This document shows positions 35,230 through 44,224 of a stretch of 64,000 nucleotides of DNA, in pieces. The notes below the pieces were generated by a model that did no database searches, was not told where the DNA came from, and worked only from the letters and a program-made list of their open reading frames with translations. Numbering within the stretch: position 1 is the stretch's first letter; each line of letters starts with the position of its first letter. This DNA is from Kosakonia oryzendophytica (GTDB lineage: Bacteria > Pseudomonadota > Gammaproteobacteria > Enterobacterales > Enterobacteriaceae): NCBI RefSeq assembly GCF_900094925.1, contig NZ_FMAY01000005.1, positions 186,001-250,000 of the forward strand. The letters are read 5' to 3'. The translations under genes were made by a program, and so were the position numbers.

Positions 35230-35252
35230 GATGGCGGTAAAAAACCGCCATC
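35230..35252 (+). terminator. Hairpin after curA
   Basis: GATGGCGGT and ACCGCCATC pair around five A's, 7 bp after the curA stop. A T-tract is weak (ATAAATTG), so strength is uncertain. Confidence 0.5.
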
Positions 35253-35477
35253 ATAAATTGTGCAAAATCTAAAAAAACGTCTTTAATTATACAAGCATAA
35301 GGAACTGATGACCTTGTGAAGGCAGTTCCTGGTGGTTGTGCATAATAAATAACATTTGTTCTACTTTTAAGCGACAATCCAATACCAGGCATGTGTTTAT
35401 ATAATATATTCTTTGCAAAAAGATCACGGACACGCTACCAGGCTGATAATAGATAAGAATTTAAACAGGATGCAAAC

Positions 35478-36134
35478 ATGCTTGATTTGGAAAAAGCGCA
35501 GCGGACCAGCCTCACTATGCAAGTTGAAGCCAGTCTGAAAGGTGCGCTTATTATTGGCGCCCTCAAACCTGGCGCACGTCTCATTACGAAAGAAATAGCA
35601 GATCAACTTGGCACCAGTATTACACCGGTGCGCGAAGCACTGTTGCGGTTGGTCTCCGCCGGTGCATTGCATGCCACTCCCGCCCAGGCGTTTCTTGTTC
35701 CGGAGGTCAGCCTTGAACGTTATAACGAAATCAATTTGATTCGAAAAAACCTGGAAGGTATGGCTGCGCGCTCCGCCAGCCAGAATATGACCAAAGATAA
35801 AATCAGGGAACTGCGGATGCTGGCGGGCTCCTTCCATGAAGCGTTAAAAAGTGGCAACACCGAACAAACGCTACAGGCCAATCGCGCATTTCGCTTTAGC
35901 GTTTACCAACAAGCGGGGATGCCAACATTAACTGCGCTTATCGAACAATTATGGGTCCGTATCGGCCCTTGTTTTAATTATCTTTATCCGTCTTCGGCTG
36001 AGTTATCACGCGGGCATGATTACAGTGACCTGCTCGCTGCACTCGAAGAAGGGGATGGTTTTGCCAGTGAAAGAGCGCTATGGCGAGCCATTGATGAGGG
36101 CGCAACCATTATCAACAAGCAGTTCCATCGCTGA
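35478..36134 (+). CDS. mcbR: GntR/FadR-family regulator McbR (YncC)
   Basis: A 218-residue FadR-group GntR regulator. The winged helix is at residues 12-75 (GALKPGARLITKEIADQLGT then SITPVREALLRLVSAGALHA) and the helical FCD ligand domain is at 80-210. In E. coli, McbR represses the colanic acid and biofilm gene mcbA and responds to AI-2-linked signals. The HTH half is nearly identical to the E. coli protein, while the C-terminal half (from about residue 90) differs more, so the ligand could differ. It follows curA, as in K-12, separated by 254 bp. Confidence 0.9.
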   Translation: MLDLEKAQRTSLTMQVEASLKGALIIGALKPGARLITKEIADQLGTSITPVREALLRLVSAGALHATPAQAFLVPEVSLERYNEINLIRKNLEGMAARSASQNMTKDKIRELRMLAGSFHEALKSGNTEQTLQANRAFRFSVYQQAGMPTLTALIEQLWVRIGPCFNYLYPSSAELSRGHDYSDLLAALEEGDGFASERALWRAIDEGATIINKQFHR

Positions 36135-36174
36135 GTGATAATTGATAAAACCTATGGTTTAAAGTCAAATATAC

Positions 36175-36209
36175 ATGCTCCCCGGCTAAAATTTGCGTAA
36201 GGGGAGCAT
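36175..36209 (+). repeat. Inverted repeat downstream of mcbR
   Basis: ATGCTCCCC (36175-36183) and GGGGAGCAT (36201-36209) are exact reverse complements with a 17-base loop, 40 bp past the mcbR stop. There is no T-tract directly after, so it may be a weak terminator or a transcript-processing structure. Confidence 0.5.
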
Positions 36210-36274
36210 CTGTATCACGTTTTTCACTGATAAGACTCGCTTAAGGCTGAAATCCTTGCACAGTGTGCCGATAA

Positions 36275-36306
36275 CAAATGTTGGCGCAGTTAGGCGCTAA
36301 CATTTG
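36275..36306 (+). repeat. Hairpin in the leader of the chemoreceptor gene
   Basis: CAAATGTTGGCGC and GCGCTAACATTTG pair over 13 bp with one G-U around a six-base loop. It ends 21 bp before the ATG at 36328, and the ribosome site (AGCAAGGAG) lies just after it. This could affect translation or serve as an operator. Confidence 0.55.
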
Positions 36307-36327
36307 CTGTTTAGCAAGGAGTCCTGA

Positions 36328-38262
36328 ATGTCATTTAGCCAGCGGTTGAGTAATATAAAAATCAGCAGAAAGTTGTCAGTGGGGTTTGGTCTGGTGCTAT
36401 TCCTGGTTGCCATCGCCACCATCCTCAGTATGTTGCGCTTTAAAGAAATACGCGACGTCTACGAAAAAACAAACCTGATGTATAACATCAACATTGAAGT
36501 ATTTCAGGCGAAGATAAACCGCCTGAAATACTTTTATGGTGATGATAAATCCGGAGAGGTGATGTCCAACTATGTACGTCACGCTTCCGAGTTAACCGCC
36601 AGCGCGGACGCACTCTCCTGGTCTGCGTCTGAAAAGCAGATCATCAACGATGTGGCGGGCCACCTTAATACGTTCCAGAGCAGCATCGGCGAGATGCAAA
36701 AAGCCACCAGTGACATTCGCGCTATACGCGATGCGCTGGACAAACTGGCCGCAAGCGATCTCTCCGCACGATACACCGCGCTTATCCATGCACCGCTCGC
36801 CGATGCCAACCTGATGACGCAGGTTTACGAACAATTGTTCGCCATCAGCGCCGTGCGTGATGCAGCGCTGGTAGTACGTTATAGCCCGAGCCAGGCGTCC
36901 CGCGACGCATTGGATACACGTTTTAGCCAGACGCAGAAAAGCGTACAGGCGCTGGCGAGTCAATTGCCGGCGGAGCTGAAGTCACCGCTGCAATCCCTGT
37001 GGGATGATACGGTGAAATACCGCGATCTGAGCGTGAACTACTTTACCGCCTGGCAGGCACTGAAAGCGGCGGAGGATAAAGTTAAGGTCGGCGGCGACAA
37101 CAGCAGCGCCTCACTCAAACAGATCATTGCACTGGTCAAAGCCCATAACGATGAGCTAGCGTACACGTCCAGTTCTATTGCGGCAATCATCGGTGTGATT
37201 GCGATTCTGATTGGCGTGATTGTCTCCTGGTGGGTTATCCGTCAAATCACCCGTCCGATTGACCGTAACCTGGCGCTGGCGGAGCGTATTGCCAGCGGCG
37301 ACCTCAGTTCGAATATTCAGGCGCAGAGCAAAGATGAGCTGGGGCAATTGACCGGTGCCATGGGGCGTATGAACGACACGCTGCGCGACATGATCCATGA
37401 AGTACGCAACAGCGTAAGTCAGGTATCACGCGCGGCGACGGAAATCGCCGAAGGCAACACCGATCTCTCTTCCCGTACTGAGCAGCAGGCCGCCGCCGTG
37501 GTGGAAACCGCTGCCAGCATGGAACAGTTGACCGCCACGGTGAAAAACAACGCCGATAACGCCCGCAATGCCCGCAGTCTGGCGGCGCAGGCGTCGAAAA
37601 CCGCCAGCGAAGGTGGCAGCGTGATGCGCGAAGTGGTGGATACCATGGGCGATATTCACAGCAGTTCGAACAAAATTGCCGATATTACCGCGGTGATCAA
37701 CAGCATCGCTTTCCAGACCAACATCCTGGCGCTGAACGCCGCTGTGGAAGCCGCCCGTGCAGGTGAGCAGGGCCGGGGATTTGCGGTAGTGGCCAGCGAA
37801 GTTCGCAGCCTTTCTCAGCGCAGTTCGCAGGCGGCGAAAGATATCGAACAGCTGATTAGTGAATCCGTCTCCCGTATTAACATCGGTAGCGAACTGGTGG
37901 CGAAAGCAGGGGAAACCATGGATCAGGTGGTGCAGTCCGTCACCCGGGTGAATGACATTATGGGGGAAATCTCTTCCGCCTCCGAAGAACAAAGCCGGGG
38001 TATCGAACAGATTGCCCGCGCAGTCGGCGAGCTGGACAGCACCACACAACAGAACGCGTCACTGGTAAGCGAATCCTCCTCTGCGGCAGGTTCGCTGGAA
38101 GAGCAGGCGCGTCTGCTGGAAGAGCTGGTCGCCACGTTTCGTCTTGAACAGGGTGGCGCGAAACCGGCTTCCGCAGGGAAACCGACGATCAAGCCGAACC
38201 TGAAAGCAAAAGCGGAACCCCGTGAAACGGCCGTCAGCGAAGAGGGCTGGACAACCTTCTAA
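36328..38262 (+). CDS. Methyl-accepting chemotaxis protein
   Basis: A 644-residue transmembrane chemoreceptor. TM1 is at about residues 18-38 (VGFGLVLFLVAIATIL). A periplasmic ligand-binding region of about 240 helical residues follows, longer than the four-helix Tar/Tsr domain and compatible with the helical bimodular type. TM2 is at about 280-302. Next come a HAMP domain (RPIDRNLALAERIASGDLS) and a long coiled signalling domain with the hairpin tip AFQTNILALNAAVEAARAGE. The C-terminus ends GWTTF, matching the xWxxF pentapeptide that tethers CheR. The ligand is unknown. A hairpin sits just before its ribosome site, and a terminator follows. Confidence 0.93.
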   Translation: MSFSQRLSNIKISRKLSVGFGLVLFLVAIATILSMLRFKEIRDVYEKTNLMYNINIEVFQAKINRLKYFYGDDKSGEVMSNYVRHASELTASADALSWSASEKQIINDVAGHLNTFQSSIGEMQKATSDIRAIRDALDKLAASDLSARYTALIHAPLADANLMTQVYEQLFAISAVRDAALVVRYSPSQASRDALDTRFSQTQKSVQALASQLPAELKSPLQSLWDDTVKYRDLSVNYFTAWQALKAAEDKVKVGGDNSSASLKQIIALVKAHNDELAYTSSSIAAIIGVIAILIGVIVSWWVIRQITRPIDRNLALAERIASGDLSSNIQAQSKDELGQLTGAMGRMNDTLRDMIHEVRNSVSQVSRAATEIAEGNTDLSSRTEQQAAAVVETAASMEQLTATVKNNADNARNARSLAAQASKTASEGGSVMREVVDTMGDIHSSSNKIADITAVINSIAFQTNILALNAAVEAARAGEQGRGFAVVASEVRSLSQRSSQAAKDIEQLISESVSRINIGSELVAKAGETMDQVVQSVTRVNDIMGEISSASEEQSRGIEQIARAVGELDSTTQQNASLVSESSSAAGSLEEQARLLEELVATFRLEQGGAKPASAGKPTIKPNLKAKAEPRETAVSEEGWTTF

Positions 38263-38281
38263 ACACGCAGTGAGCCAATCA

Positions 38282-38314
38282 AAAAGCCCGGATGCGCCAT
38301 GCTACCGGGCTTTT
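38282..38314. terminator. Bidirectional terminator after the chemoreceptor gene
   Basis: AAAAGCCCGG (38282-38291) and CCGGGCTTTT (38305-38314) form a 10-bp stem with T-runs on both strands, between the chemoreceptor and the convergent nuclease gene. Confidence 0.88.
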
Positions 38315-38345
38315 CATTTTTGCTTACCGGCAAAATGACCGTGCA

Positions 38346-39347
38346 TCAGTTATCTGGCCAAAGGGCTTTCAGAAGCCAGGCCAGATGGGCGCCGCCTTTC
38401 TCAAGCTGCGTTGCCTGAAGAGCTTCCCGCTGCGCGGTGTAATCGGGTTGATACTCTACCGACCAGTTCCCCCCCGTTTTCTTACCAAACACCACATTCT
38501 GGAAAGCGGCACGGCCATTAACGAGCGTATCGCTGGCCCATTGCGCCGGCCAGGTGGAGAGATCGCCTGTCGGCGCGGGTATAGCCGTTGCGCCGGGCAG
38601 CAACGCTTTCCATCCCTCTTTTTCCGTGTAGCGTTTCGGCGGCATATCCCACAGCGCGTGAAGCGTTGTATTGCCAGCGATCAGATCGTTGCCTCCGCGA
38701 GTATCTGTGCCTTGCGCAGAGTCACTCCGGTCGGGGTCTATGGGGTGTCCCTGATCATTAAGATAAATGGCCGCCACGTGGAGCGGCTGTGTTTCATCGC
38801 CTACGAAATGTACCAGCAGTTGCAGCGCCTCTTTTTTATCTGCAATGTCAAACGGTGCAGGGGCTGTGCCCCCTTGTAACACGCGGACTGCGGCGTTGAT
38901 AGCCTGCACAACATCATGATTTGAGGTGCCATATTCTCCCTGCTGATAGGCGTCCCGTTGGATAGCAACATCGGTGAAATGGTAATATCCATGGCAGTTT
39001 TTAACCGTTTTCCCGGGGGTACATTGATCCCAATTGCGCTTCACATAGTCCACCAGTGGAGTGCGATCTTTAAAAATAGCGCACTCGGCATATTTGCCAT
39101 CTTCCTGGTAGTAAAAGCGACCGTTGTTGTCGTTGTGCTTCACCGATTTCACGCAATCAGCCCACACGGATACGGTTTTTAACGTCATACCTTCGCCCAG
39201 TATTTCGCGGACGTGCCGCTCAGCATTCGAACCCGCAATTAACGTATCAGCGATTTCACCAATAATTTGATGTCCCTGATAATTCCACGCCAGGGATGTA
39301 CTTGTATAAAAAAACAACGCAACACAGAGACATTTTGATACTTTCAT
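38346..39347 (-). CDS. Secreted S1/P1-type zinc nuclease
   Basis: A 333-residue exported nuclease of the S1/P1 family, which cuts single-stranded nucleic acid and removes 3' phosphates. The signal peptide (MKVSKCLCVALFFYTSTSLA) is followed directly by W-N-Y-Q-G-H, the family N-terminal Trp and zinc-binding His. Further zinc-ligand motifs are present: HYHFTDVA-type (YYHFTDVAIQRDAY, about residues 155-170), LLVHFVGDETQPLHVA and GNTTLHALWD. All key ligands appear intact. This family is usual in fungi, plants and some bacteria but less common in enterics, so it may be transferred. No partner gene is adjacent. Confidence 0.85.
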   Translation of the reverse strand: MKVSKCLCVALFFYTSTSLAWNYQGHQIIGEIADTLIAGSNAERHVREILGEGMTLKTVSVWADCVKSVKHNDNNGRFYYQEDGKYAECAIFKDRTPLVDYVKRNWDQCTPGKTVKNCHGYYHFTDVAIQRDAYQQGEYGTSNHDVVQAINAAVRVLQGGTAPAPFDIADKKEALQLLVHFVGDETQPLHVAAIYLNDQGHPIDPDRSDSAQGTDTRGGNDLIAGNTTLHALWDMPPKRYTEKEGWKALLPGATAIPAPTGDLSTWPAQWASDTLVNGRAAFQNVVFGKKTGGNWSVEYQPDYTAQREALQATQLEKGGAHLAWLLKALWPDN

Positions 39348-39618
39348 AACAACCCCTTTTTCTCAGTTGGCTTGCTGATGTAACGCTTTGCGGCGCAACG
39401 ATGACGGGACTGCAGAGGTGTGTTGACGACGAACGCCGCCCTGACATGAATCAGGCGATGAAAACGTCATCTTCAGACCAGAATGAATGCCGGAGTGGCA
39501 CAATAAATGATAGCAAGAGATGTTTTTTTATCCGCAGCCGAAGACTGGCTCGCCCAAAAACAGGGAAGGATGCATGTATAGCAATAGTGTATTGGATAGA
39601 ACTGCGTAAGCATTAAGA
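39348..39618. other. Intergenic region between the S1/P1 nuclease and the yncD terminator
   Basis: I see no convincing gene here: the short readings have no family features. The nuclease start lies at 39347, preceded on the minus strand by AAAAAGGGGTTGTT; the rest appears non-coding. No repeat is evident. Confidence 0.4.
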
Positions 39619-39644
39619 GGTCACCCGCCCGGCGGCGGGTGACC
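39619..39644 (-). terminator. Terminator of yncD
   Basis: GGTCACCCGCC (39619-39629) and GGCGGGTGACC (39634-39644) form a perfect 11-bp GC-rich stem, 13 bp past the yncD stop on the minus strand. The T-tract (TCTTAATG) is poor, so release may be partial. Confidence 0.65.
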
Positions 39645-39656
39645 CCGATTTCCGTG

Positions 39657-41765
39657 TTATTCGAATTGATAAGCCACCGACAAGCCCACACCGTAATTAC
39701 GCCCCGGCGCAGGTTCGTAATAACGCCCATTCGACTCGTTAACGATCACCGACCCCACATATTCGCGGTCAAACAGATTATCGATACGCCCGAAGAGATC
39801 CATCATCCAGTTGCCATAGCGAAATTTGTAGCCCGTATTCAGGCCCGCCACGGTATAAGACGGCGCTTTCGCGGTGTTTTCATCATCCGCCATCAAGTCG
39901 CTCATATACCGTACATCCGCACCGGCGTACCAGCCTTGATCCGGGATCCAGCCCAGCGATGCGAAGCCCATATTTCGGGCAATACCCGGCATACGGTGAC
40001 CGTTACAGTCGGCGTCATTGCACACCTCGCTACGATAGGTGGCATCAAGATAGGTCCATGCCACTTTAGCCCGCCAGTTTCCGGCAAACTGCTGATCCAG
40101 AGACAGCTCAGCACCCTGGCGACGGGTTTTCCCGGCGTTTTTATAGGTCGTGCGACCTCCGCTGCTGGTATCGGTGACGATTTCATTATCCGTATCAGTA
40201 CGGAACAGCGCCGCCGTCAGTAAACCATTACCGATACGGGTTTTACTGCCGACTTCTACCGTATCGTTGGTCGACGGCTTCAGCGCAAAGTTGAGTCCGC
40301 TCTGGCCATCGGAACGGTAGGAGAGTTCATTAATGGTCGGTGTTTCAAATCCACGTCCGGCGGCGACATACACATTCCAGGCATCGGTGACGGCATATTT
40401 CAGCGACCCTGCCGGGAGCCATTTATGGTAATTCGCCTCGCCGCTGTCATCGCCGTTCCGCGCAGTAATGTAATGATCGTTGGAGTCAAACCACACGGAG
40501 CTGTACCGAACGCCAGCTTCTAACGCCAGCTTTTCGGTTAACTGCCAGCCGGTTTGCAGATAGGGGTCAACGTTCCACATCAGATTGCGCTCGTCACGGC
40601 GCAGATTGCCTTCACGACCGTAGAGAGGCGTCGTGCCGCTCATCACAAAGTTTTCATAGCCTTTGCGCTGTTCGGTCATGGTTTCGTAATTCAGCCCACC
40701 GGTAAACGTCACCGGGACACCCAGCTCACCGCGATGCGTCCAGCGTGTATCGATCCCCTGATAGTGACGTGTCAGGTCGATCACACCCCCGGCATGCTGC
40801 GCATTCAGTTGTGGTGCCCGGGGAATGGACTGATATTGCGTGGTTTCACGCTCTCCGGCATACATCATCACGCTCAGGTCATCGTGTGCACTGAGCTGGC
40901 GTTCATAGCGTAAACCCGCCTGGGTTTGTTTAATGGTTTTGCGTGTGTCGTACTGTTCGGCGCGTGGAGACTGGCGCGGATTGTTTCGCCACTCGGATTG
41001 GGTTAAGCCTCCCGCATCGTTGGCATTGATATCCACGCTGTTAAAAATCAGGCTCAGTTTGCTGGCATCATCAATGCGTACGCCCAGTTTGGCATTCGCC
41101 AGATTTTTACGTGCACCGCTGCGATCGCGATAACCGTGCGTCACAAAACGGGTACTGGAGACAGTGTAATCCACATCCCCGGCATGGGTGCCATCACCCA
41201 TCGCGCCGGTGGCTTTCACTCCATAGCGCCAACTGGCGTCGCTACCGTAATAACTGCTGGCTTCAATCGTCGCCGGTTCCCTTCCGGTTTGCGTGGTGAC
41301 ATTCACCACACCACCAGACGCGTTACCGTAAAGCGCCGAGAACGGGCCGCGCAGTACATCAATACTTTCCACGCTGTTGAGGTCAATATTCGATGTCTGC
41401 CCCTGGCCATCCGGCATGGTGGCGGGGATGCCGTCAACATACATGCGGATACCGCGCACGCCATAGGTTGAGCGGGAACCAAACCCGCGAATCGACAATT
41501 GCAGGTCCTGTGCATAGTTTTGGCGATTCTGTACCTGCAAACCGGGGACACTGCCCAGTGACTCAGACAAATTGACCCGTGGCGTGGCCTGGCGAATATC
41601 ATCGCCCTGAACAACGCTCACAGCAGCAGGCGTATCCAGTTCAGAAACGGTGTGGGGTGTGGCGCTGACAATCAGGGTTTGTTCATCGGCAAAAGCCGAA
41701 GGGGGCACCAGAGCCGGGAGCAGCAAGGCCGGCAAAGTGAGCCTGGTGGTGGAAAAAATAGTCAT
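39657..41765 (-). CDS. yncD: TonB-dependent outer-membrane receptor YncD
   Basis: A 702-residue outer-membrane receptor. The signal peptide (MTIFSTTRLTLPALLLPALV, then PPSAFA) is followed by the TonB box TLIVSA, a plug domain (about 30-160; YAQDLQLSIRGFGSRSTYGV) and a 22-strand barrel that ends in GLSVAYQFE with a C-terminal aromatic residue-type end. This is E. coli YncD, a putative iron or pyrroloquinoline quinone receptor (PQQU). It is divergent from yncE and shares its control region, which holds a Fur-box-like site. Its ligand is not shown by the sequence. Confidence 0.94.
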   Translation of the reverse strand: MTIFSTTRLTLPALLLPALVPPSAFADEQTLIVSATPHTVSELDTPAAVSVVQGDDIRQATPRVNLSESLGSVPGLQVQNRQNYAQDLQLSIRGFGSRSTYGVRGIRMYVDGIPATMPDGQGQTSNIDLNSVESIDVLRGPFSALYGNASGGVVNVTTQTGREPATIEASSYYGSDASWRYGVKATGAMGDGTHAGDVDYTVSSTRFVTHGYRDRSGARKNLANAKLGVRIDDASKLSLIFNSVDINANDAGGLTQSEWRNNPRQSPRAEQYDTRKTIKQTQAGLRYERQLSAHDDLSVMMYAGERETTQYQSIPRAPQLNAQHAGGVIDLTRHYQGIDTRWTHRGELGVPVTFTGGLNYETMTEQRKGYENFVMSGTTPLYGREGNLRRDERNLMWNVDPYLQTGWQLTEKLALEAGVRYSSVWFDSNDHYITARNGDDSGEANYHKWLPAGSLKYAVTDAWNVYVAAGRGFETPTINELSYRSDGQSGLNFALKPSTNDTVEVGSKTRIGNGLLTAALFRTDTDNEIVTDTSSGGRTTYKNAGKTRRQGAELSLDQQFAGNWRAKVAWTYLDATYRSEVCNDADCNGHRMPGIARNMGFASLGWIPDQGWYAGADVRYMSDLMADDENTAKAPSYTVAGLNTGYKFRYGNWMMDLFGRIDNLFDREYVGSVIVNESNGRYYEPAPGRNYGVGLSVAYQFE

Positions 41766-41926
41766 GGCGGAACCGGGTTATAAAACGAACTAATAGGAAA
41801 ATACGACAATATGTTAAATCGCATGTTAATCATTTGAAAACATTAAGCGCACATTACGTTAATAATAAGCGCAGTGAGTAAACCGAGATAACGCCTTTTC
41901 AAAAATTATGACTCCACATTACTGTC

Positions 41927-41945
41927 ATTAATGATTACTATTCTC
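41927..41945. promoter_or_regulatory. Candidate Fur box between yncD and yncE
   Basis: ATTAATGATTACTATTCTC agrees with the reverse complement of the 19-bp Fur consensus at 14 of 19 positions. It is 84 bp upstream of yncE and 162 bp upstream of yncD. Iron control of yncE through Fur is reported in E. coli, supporting the call. Binding is unproven here. Confidence 0.5.
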
Positions 41946-42028
41946 ACTTATAACAATAAGCGAGGCTGTGGCGTCGCACACTGGAAGCGTGTGAAAAATA
42001 ACAATCGTGTTAATCAAAGGGAGTCGTC

Positions 42029-43090
42029 ATGTCTTTACGTCATTTATGCTCGCCGCGTTTGCGGCATTCCCTGGTCCTCGGCTCACTACTGCTGGCGGCG
42101 TCATTCACCACACAGGCAGCAGAAGAGATGCTGCGCAAAGCCGTAGGCAAAGGGGCGTATGAAATGGCCTTTAGCCAGCAGGAAAATGCGCTCTGGCTGG
42201 CAACGGCACAAAGCCGAAAAACCGATAAAGGCGGGGTGGTGTACCGCCTCGACCCAGCAACGCTGGCGATCACACAGTCCATTCACAGCGACCTGAAACC
42301 GTTTGGCGCGGCGATCAACACCCGCACGCAAACCCTGTGGTTTGGCAATACTACCGATGGCACGATCACAGCGATCGATGCCAAAAGCGGCATCATAAAA
42401 GGACGTGTGGTGCTGGATGCACGCAAACGCTCTGAAACCGTGCGTCCGTTGCAGCCGCGCGAGTTGGCGGTCGATGAGAACACCAACACGGTGTATATCA
42501 CCGGGGTCGGGAAAGAGAGTGCAATCTGGGTCGTGGATGGCGAAACGCTGAAACTGAAAACCACCATTACGCAGACCGGCACCTACAGCACCGGGCTGGC
42601 GATCGACGCGGCAGCAAAACGCCTCTATACCACCAACGGTGACGGTGAACTGATCACTGTCGATACCGGCAAAAACAGCATCATCGCACGTAAAAAACTT
42701 CAGGATGACGGTAAAGAACACTTTTATTTGAACCTGAGCCTCGACACAGCGGGCCACCGTGCCTTTGTGACCGATTCCAAAGCGGCGGAAATTCTGGTGG
42801 TTGATACCCGCAATGGTAACGTGTTACAGAAAGTCGCCGTGCCAGAATCACTGGCGGTGCTGTTTAACCCGACGCGTAATGAAGCTTATGTTACCCACCG
42901 CGAAGCCGGGAAAGTCAGCGTTATCGACGGCAAAACCTACAAGGTTGTCAAAACCTTCGACACACCGACTCACCCCAACAGTCTGGCACTCTCTGCAGAC
43001 GGCAAGACGCTGTTTGTCAGTGTGAAACAGGCCTCCAGCCGTGAAAAAGAAGCCACCGAGCCGGATGATGTGATCCGCATTGCGCTGTAA
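42029..43090 (+). CDS. yncE: Periplasmic seven-bladed beta-propeller YncE
   Basis: A 353-residue exported beta-propeller. Signal peptide: MSLRHLCSPRLRHSLVLGSL, then LLAASFTTQA. Repeated blade signatures are visible (LAVDENTNTVYITGVGKE, GHRAFVTDSKAAEILVVDTR, and NSLALSADGKTLFVSV), as in the YVTN/PQQ-type repeats. E. coli YncE binds DNA in the crystal structure, but its true role, probably in iron-linked processes with YncD, is not established. A strong terminator (43105-43128) ends the gene. Confidence 0.94.
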   Translation: MSLRHLCSPRLRHSLVLGSLLLAASFTTQAAEEMLRKAVGKGAYEMAFSQQENALWLATAQSRKTDKGGVVYRLDPATLAITQSIHSDLKPFGAAINTRTQTLWFGNTTDGTITAIDAKSGIIKGRVVLDARKRSETVRPLQPRELAVDENTNTVYITGVGKESAIWVVDGETLKLKTTITQTGTYSTGLAIDAAAKRLYTTNGDGELITVDTGKNSIIARKKLQDDGKEHFYLNLSLDTAGHRAFVTDSKAAEILVVDTRNGNVLQKVAVPESLAVLFNPTRNEAYVTHREAGKVSVIDGKTYKVVKTFDTPTHPNSLALSADGKTLFVSVKQASSREKEATEPDDVIRIAL

Positions 43091-43104
43091 TCTCGCCATC
43101 GCTT

Positions 43105-43128
43105 AAGCTCCCTACGGGGAGCTTTTTT
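43105..43128 (+). terminator. Intrinsic terminator of yncE
   Basis: AAGCTCCC (43105-43112) and GGGAGCTT (43117-43124) form an 8-bp stem with a TACG tetraloop, followed by TTTTTT. Confidence 0.93.
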
Positions 43129-43151
43129 ATGACTGACGGAAGAGTAAAGCG

Positions 43152-44165
43152 ATGCGTAATTGCCTGGTTATCGTGATGGGCCTGCTACTGACGCTGGGTG
43201 CGTTGGGTGTTTACCGCTTAACGGACTTCACGCTGCCGACGGATGCGCAGCAACATACCTTGCAGGTGGATTATCAACAGAGCCGGCTTGAAGGAACGTT
43301 AATTGTTCCGCACGGCGTGGTTTCACCGCCAGTGGTATTGCTGGTGCATGGCGATGGGGCACAGGATCGCTGGTCGGACGGCGGCTATCTGCCGCTTGTG
43401 CGCTATCTTGTCTCTCAGGGTATTGCGGTGTTTTCCTGGGACAAGCCAGGCGTGGGAGCAAGTCAGGGAAACTGGCTGGCGCAAACCATGGATGATCGCG
43501 CGCACGAAGCTGCCTTTATGCTGCAACAGCTTAAACAGATGCCGGAACTGGCCGCGAGTCGCGTTGGCTTCCTCGGCTTTTCCCAGGCGGGTTGGGTTGT
43601 TCCCGACGCCAGCGCCTTCGCGAAGGCGGATTTTGCCATACTGGTTGGCGCAGCGATCAACTGGCGCGATCAGGGGAGCTATTATCTGCGCCAGCGACTC
43701 AGCCGGGAAGGCATGTCAGAACAAAACATCCGTGAGGCCGTGGCCCGTGATAGCATTGATTTCGCGACACAGTTTACCCCGCAAGCGGCGTTACGCCCGT
43801 GCCAGGTGAGCTGTAACCGGGATGATTTTGAGCGCCGTAATGCCTTTGCTGATGCCAGGGGTGCCATTGCCCGCATGCACACGCCGGTGATGATCCTGAT
43901 GGGCAAGGACGACAGGAATGTTGACCCACAGGAAACACTCGCGGTATGGGCGGCGGACTTACCGGCCAATACTGTGCGCTGCATCAAACCGGTTGCTGGC
44001 GCAACGCACGGCTTACTGAGAAGTCGCTGGTTTGATTATCAACTGCCTTCCCAATGGCCACTCTGGAAGCAGGGGGTGTTTCTGTTATCCGGTCAGTACG
44101 CCTGGGCACCGGGCGCGCTAAGCGGGATAACGGACTGGATACACACCGGCACGTGCACACAGTAA
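43152..44165 (+). CDS. Alpha/beta-fold hydrolase, membrane-anchored or exported
   Basis: A 337-residue hydrolase. The N-terminal segment (MRNCLVIVMGLLLTLGALGV) is a signal anchor or signal peptide, so the enzyme is probably periplasmic. Alpha/beta-fold features: VVLLVHGDGAQD, FSWDKPGVGASQGNW, nucleophile elbow GFSQAG (Ser about residue 140) and the acid/base region LMGKDDRNVDPQETL and GATHGLL. It resembles the dienelactone-type hydrolases and large peptidase-like esterases. The substrate is unknown. It starts 23 bp after the yncE terminator, so it is probably transcribed on its own. Confidence 0.85.
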   Translation: MRNCLVIVMGLLLTLGALGVYRLTDFTLPTDAQQHTLQVDYQQSRLEGTLIVPHGVVSPPVVLLVHGDGAQDRWSDGGYLPLVRYLVSQGIAVFSWDKPGVGASQGNWLAQTMDDRAHEAAFMLQQLKQMPELAASRVGFLGFSQAGWVVPDASAFAKADFAILVGAAINWRDQGSYYLRQRLSREGMSEQNIREAVARDSIDFATQFTPQAALRPCQVSCNRDDFERRNAFADARGAIARMHTPVMILMGKDDRNVDPQETLAVWAADLPANTVRCIKPVAGATHGLLRSRWFDYQLPSQWPLWKQGVFLLSGQYAWAPGALSGITDWIHTGTCTQ

Positions 44166-44175
44166 GGCTCGCAGA

Positions 44176-44206
44176 CATAAAAAAAGCCTGCGCGGGGCGC
44201 AGGCTT
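44176..44206 (-). terminator. Intrinsic terminator of ansP
   Basis: AAGCCTGCGC (44184-44193) and GCGCAGGCTT (44197-44206) form a 10-bp stem; reading the minus strand a T7 run follows, as expected for the ansP transcript. Confidence 0.9.
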
Positions 44207-44224
44207 GTTCACAATAGGGAGGGG

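Noticed and set aside
39401-39616. Reading between the S1/P1 nuclease gene and yncD
   Set aside because: Low-complexity, no ribosome site and no family features; probably non-coding.
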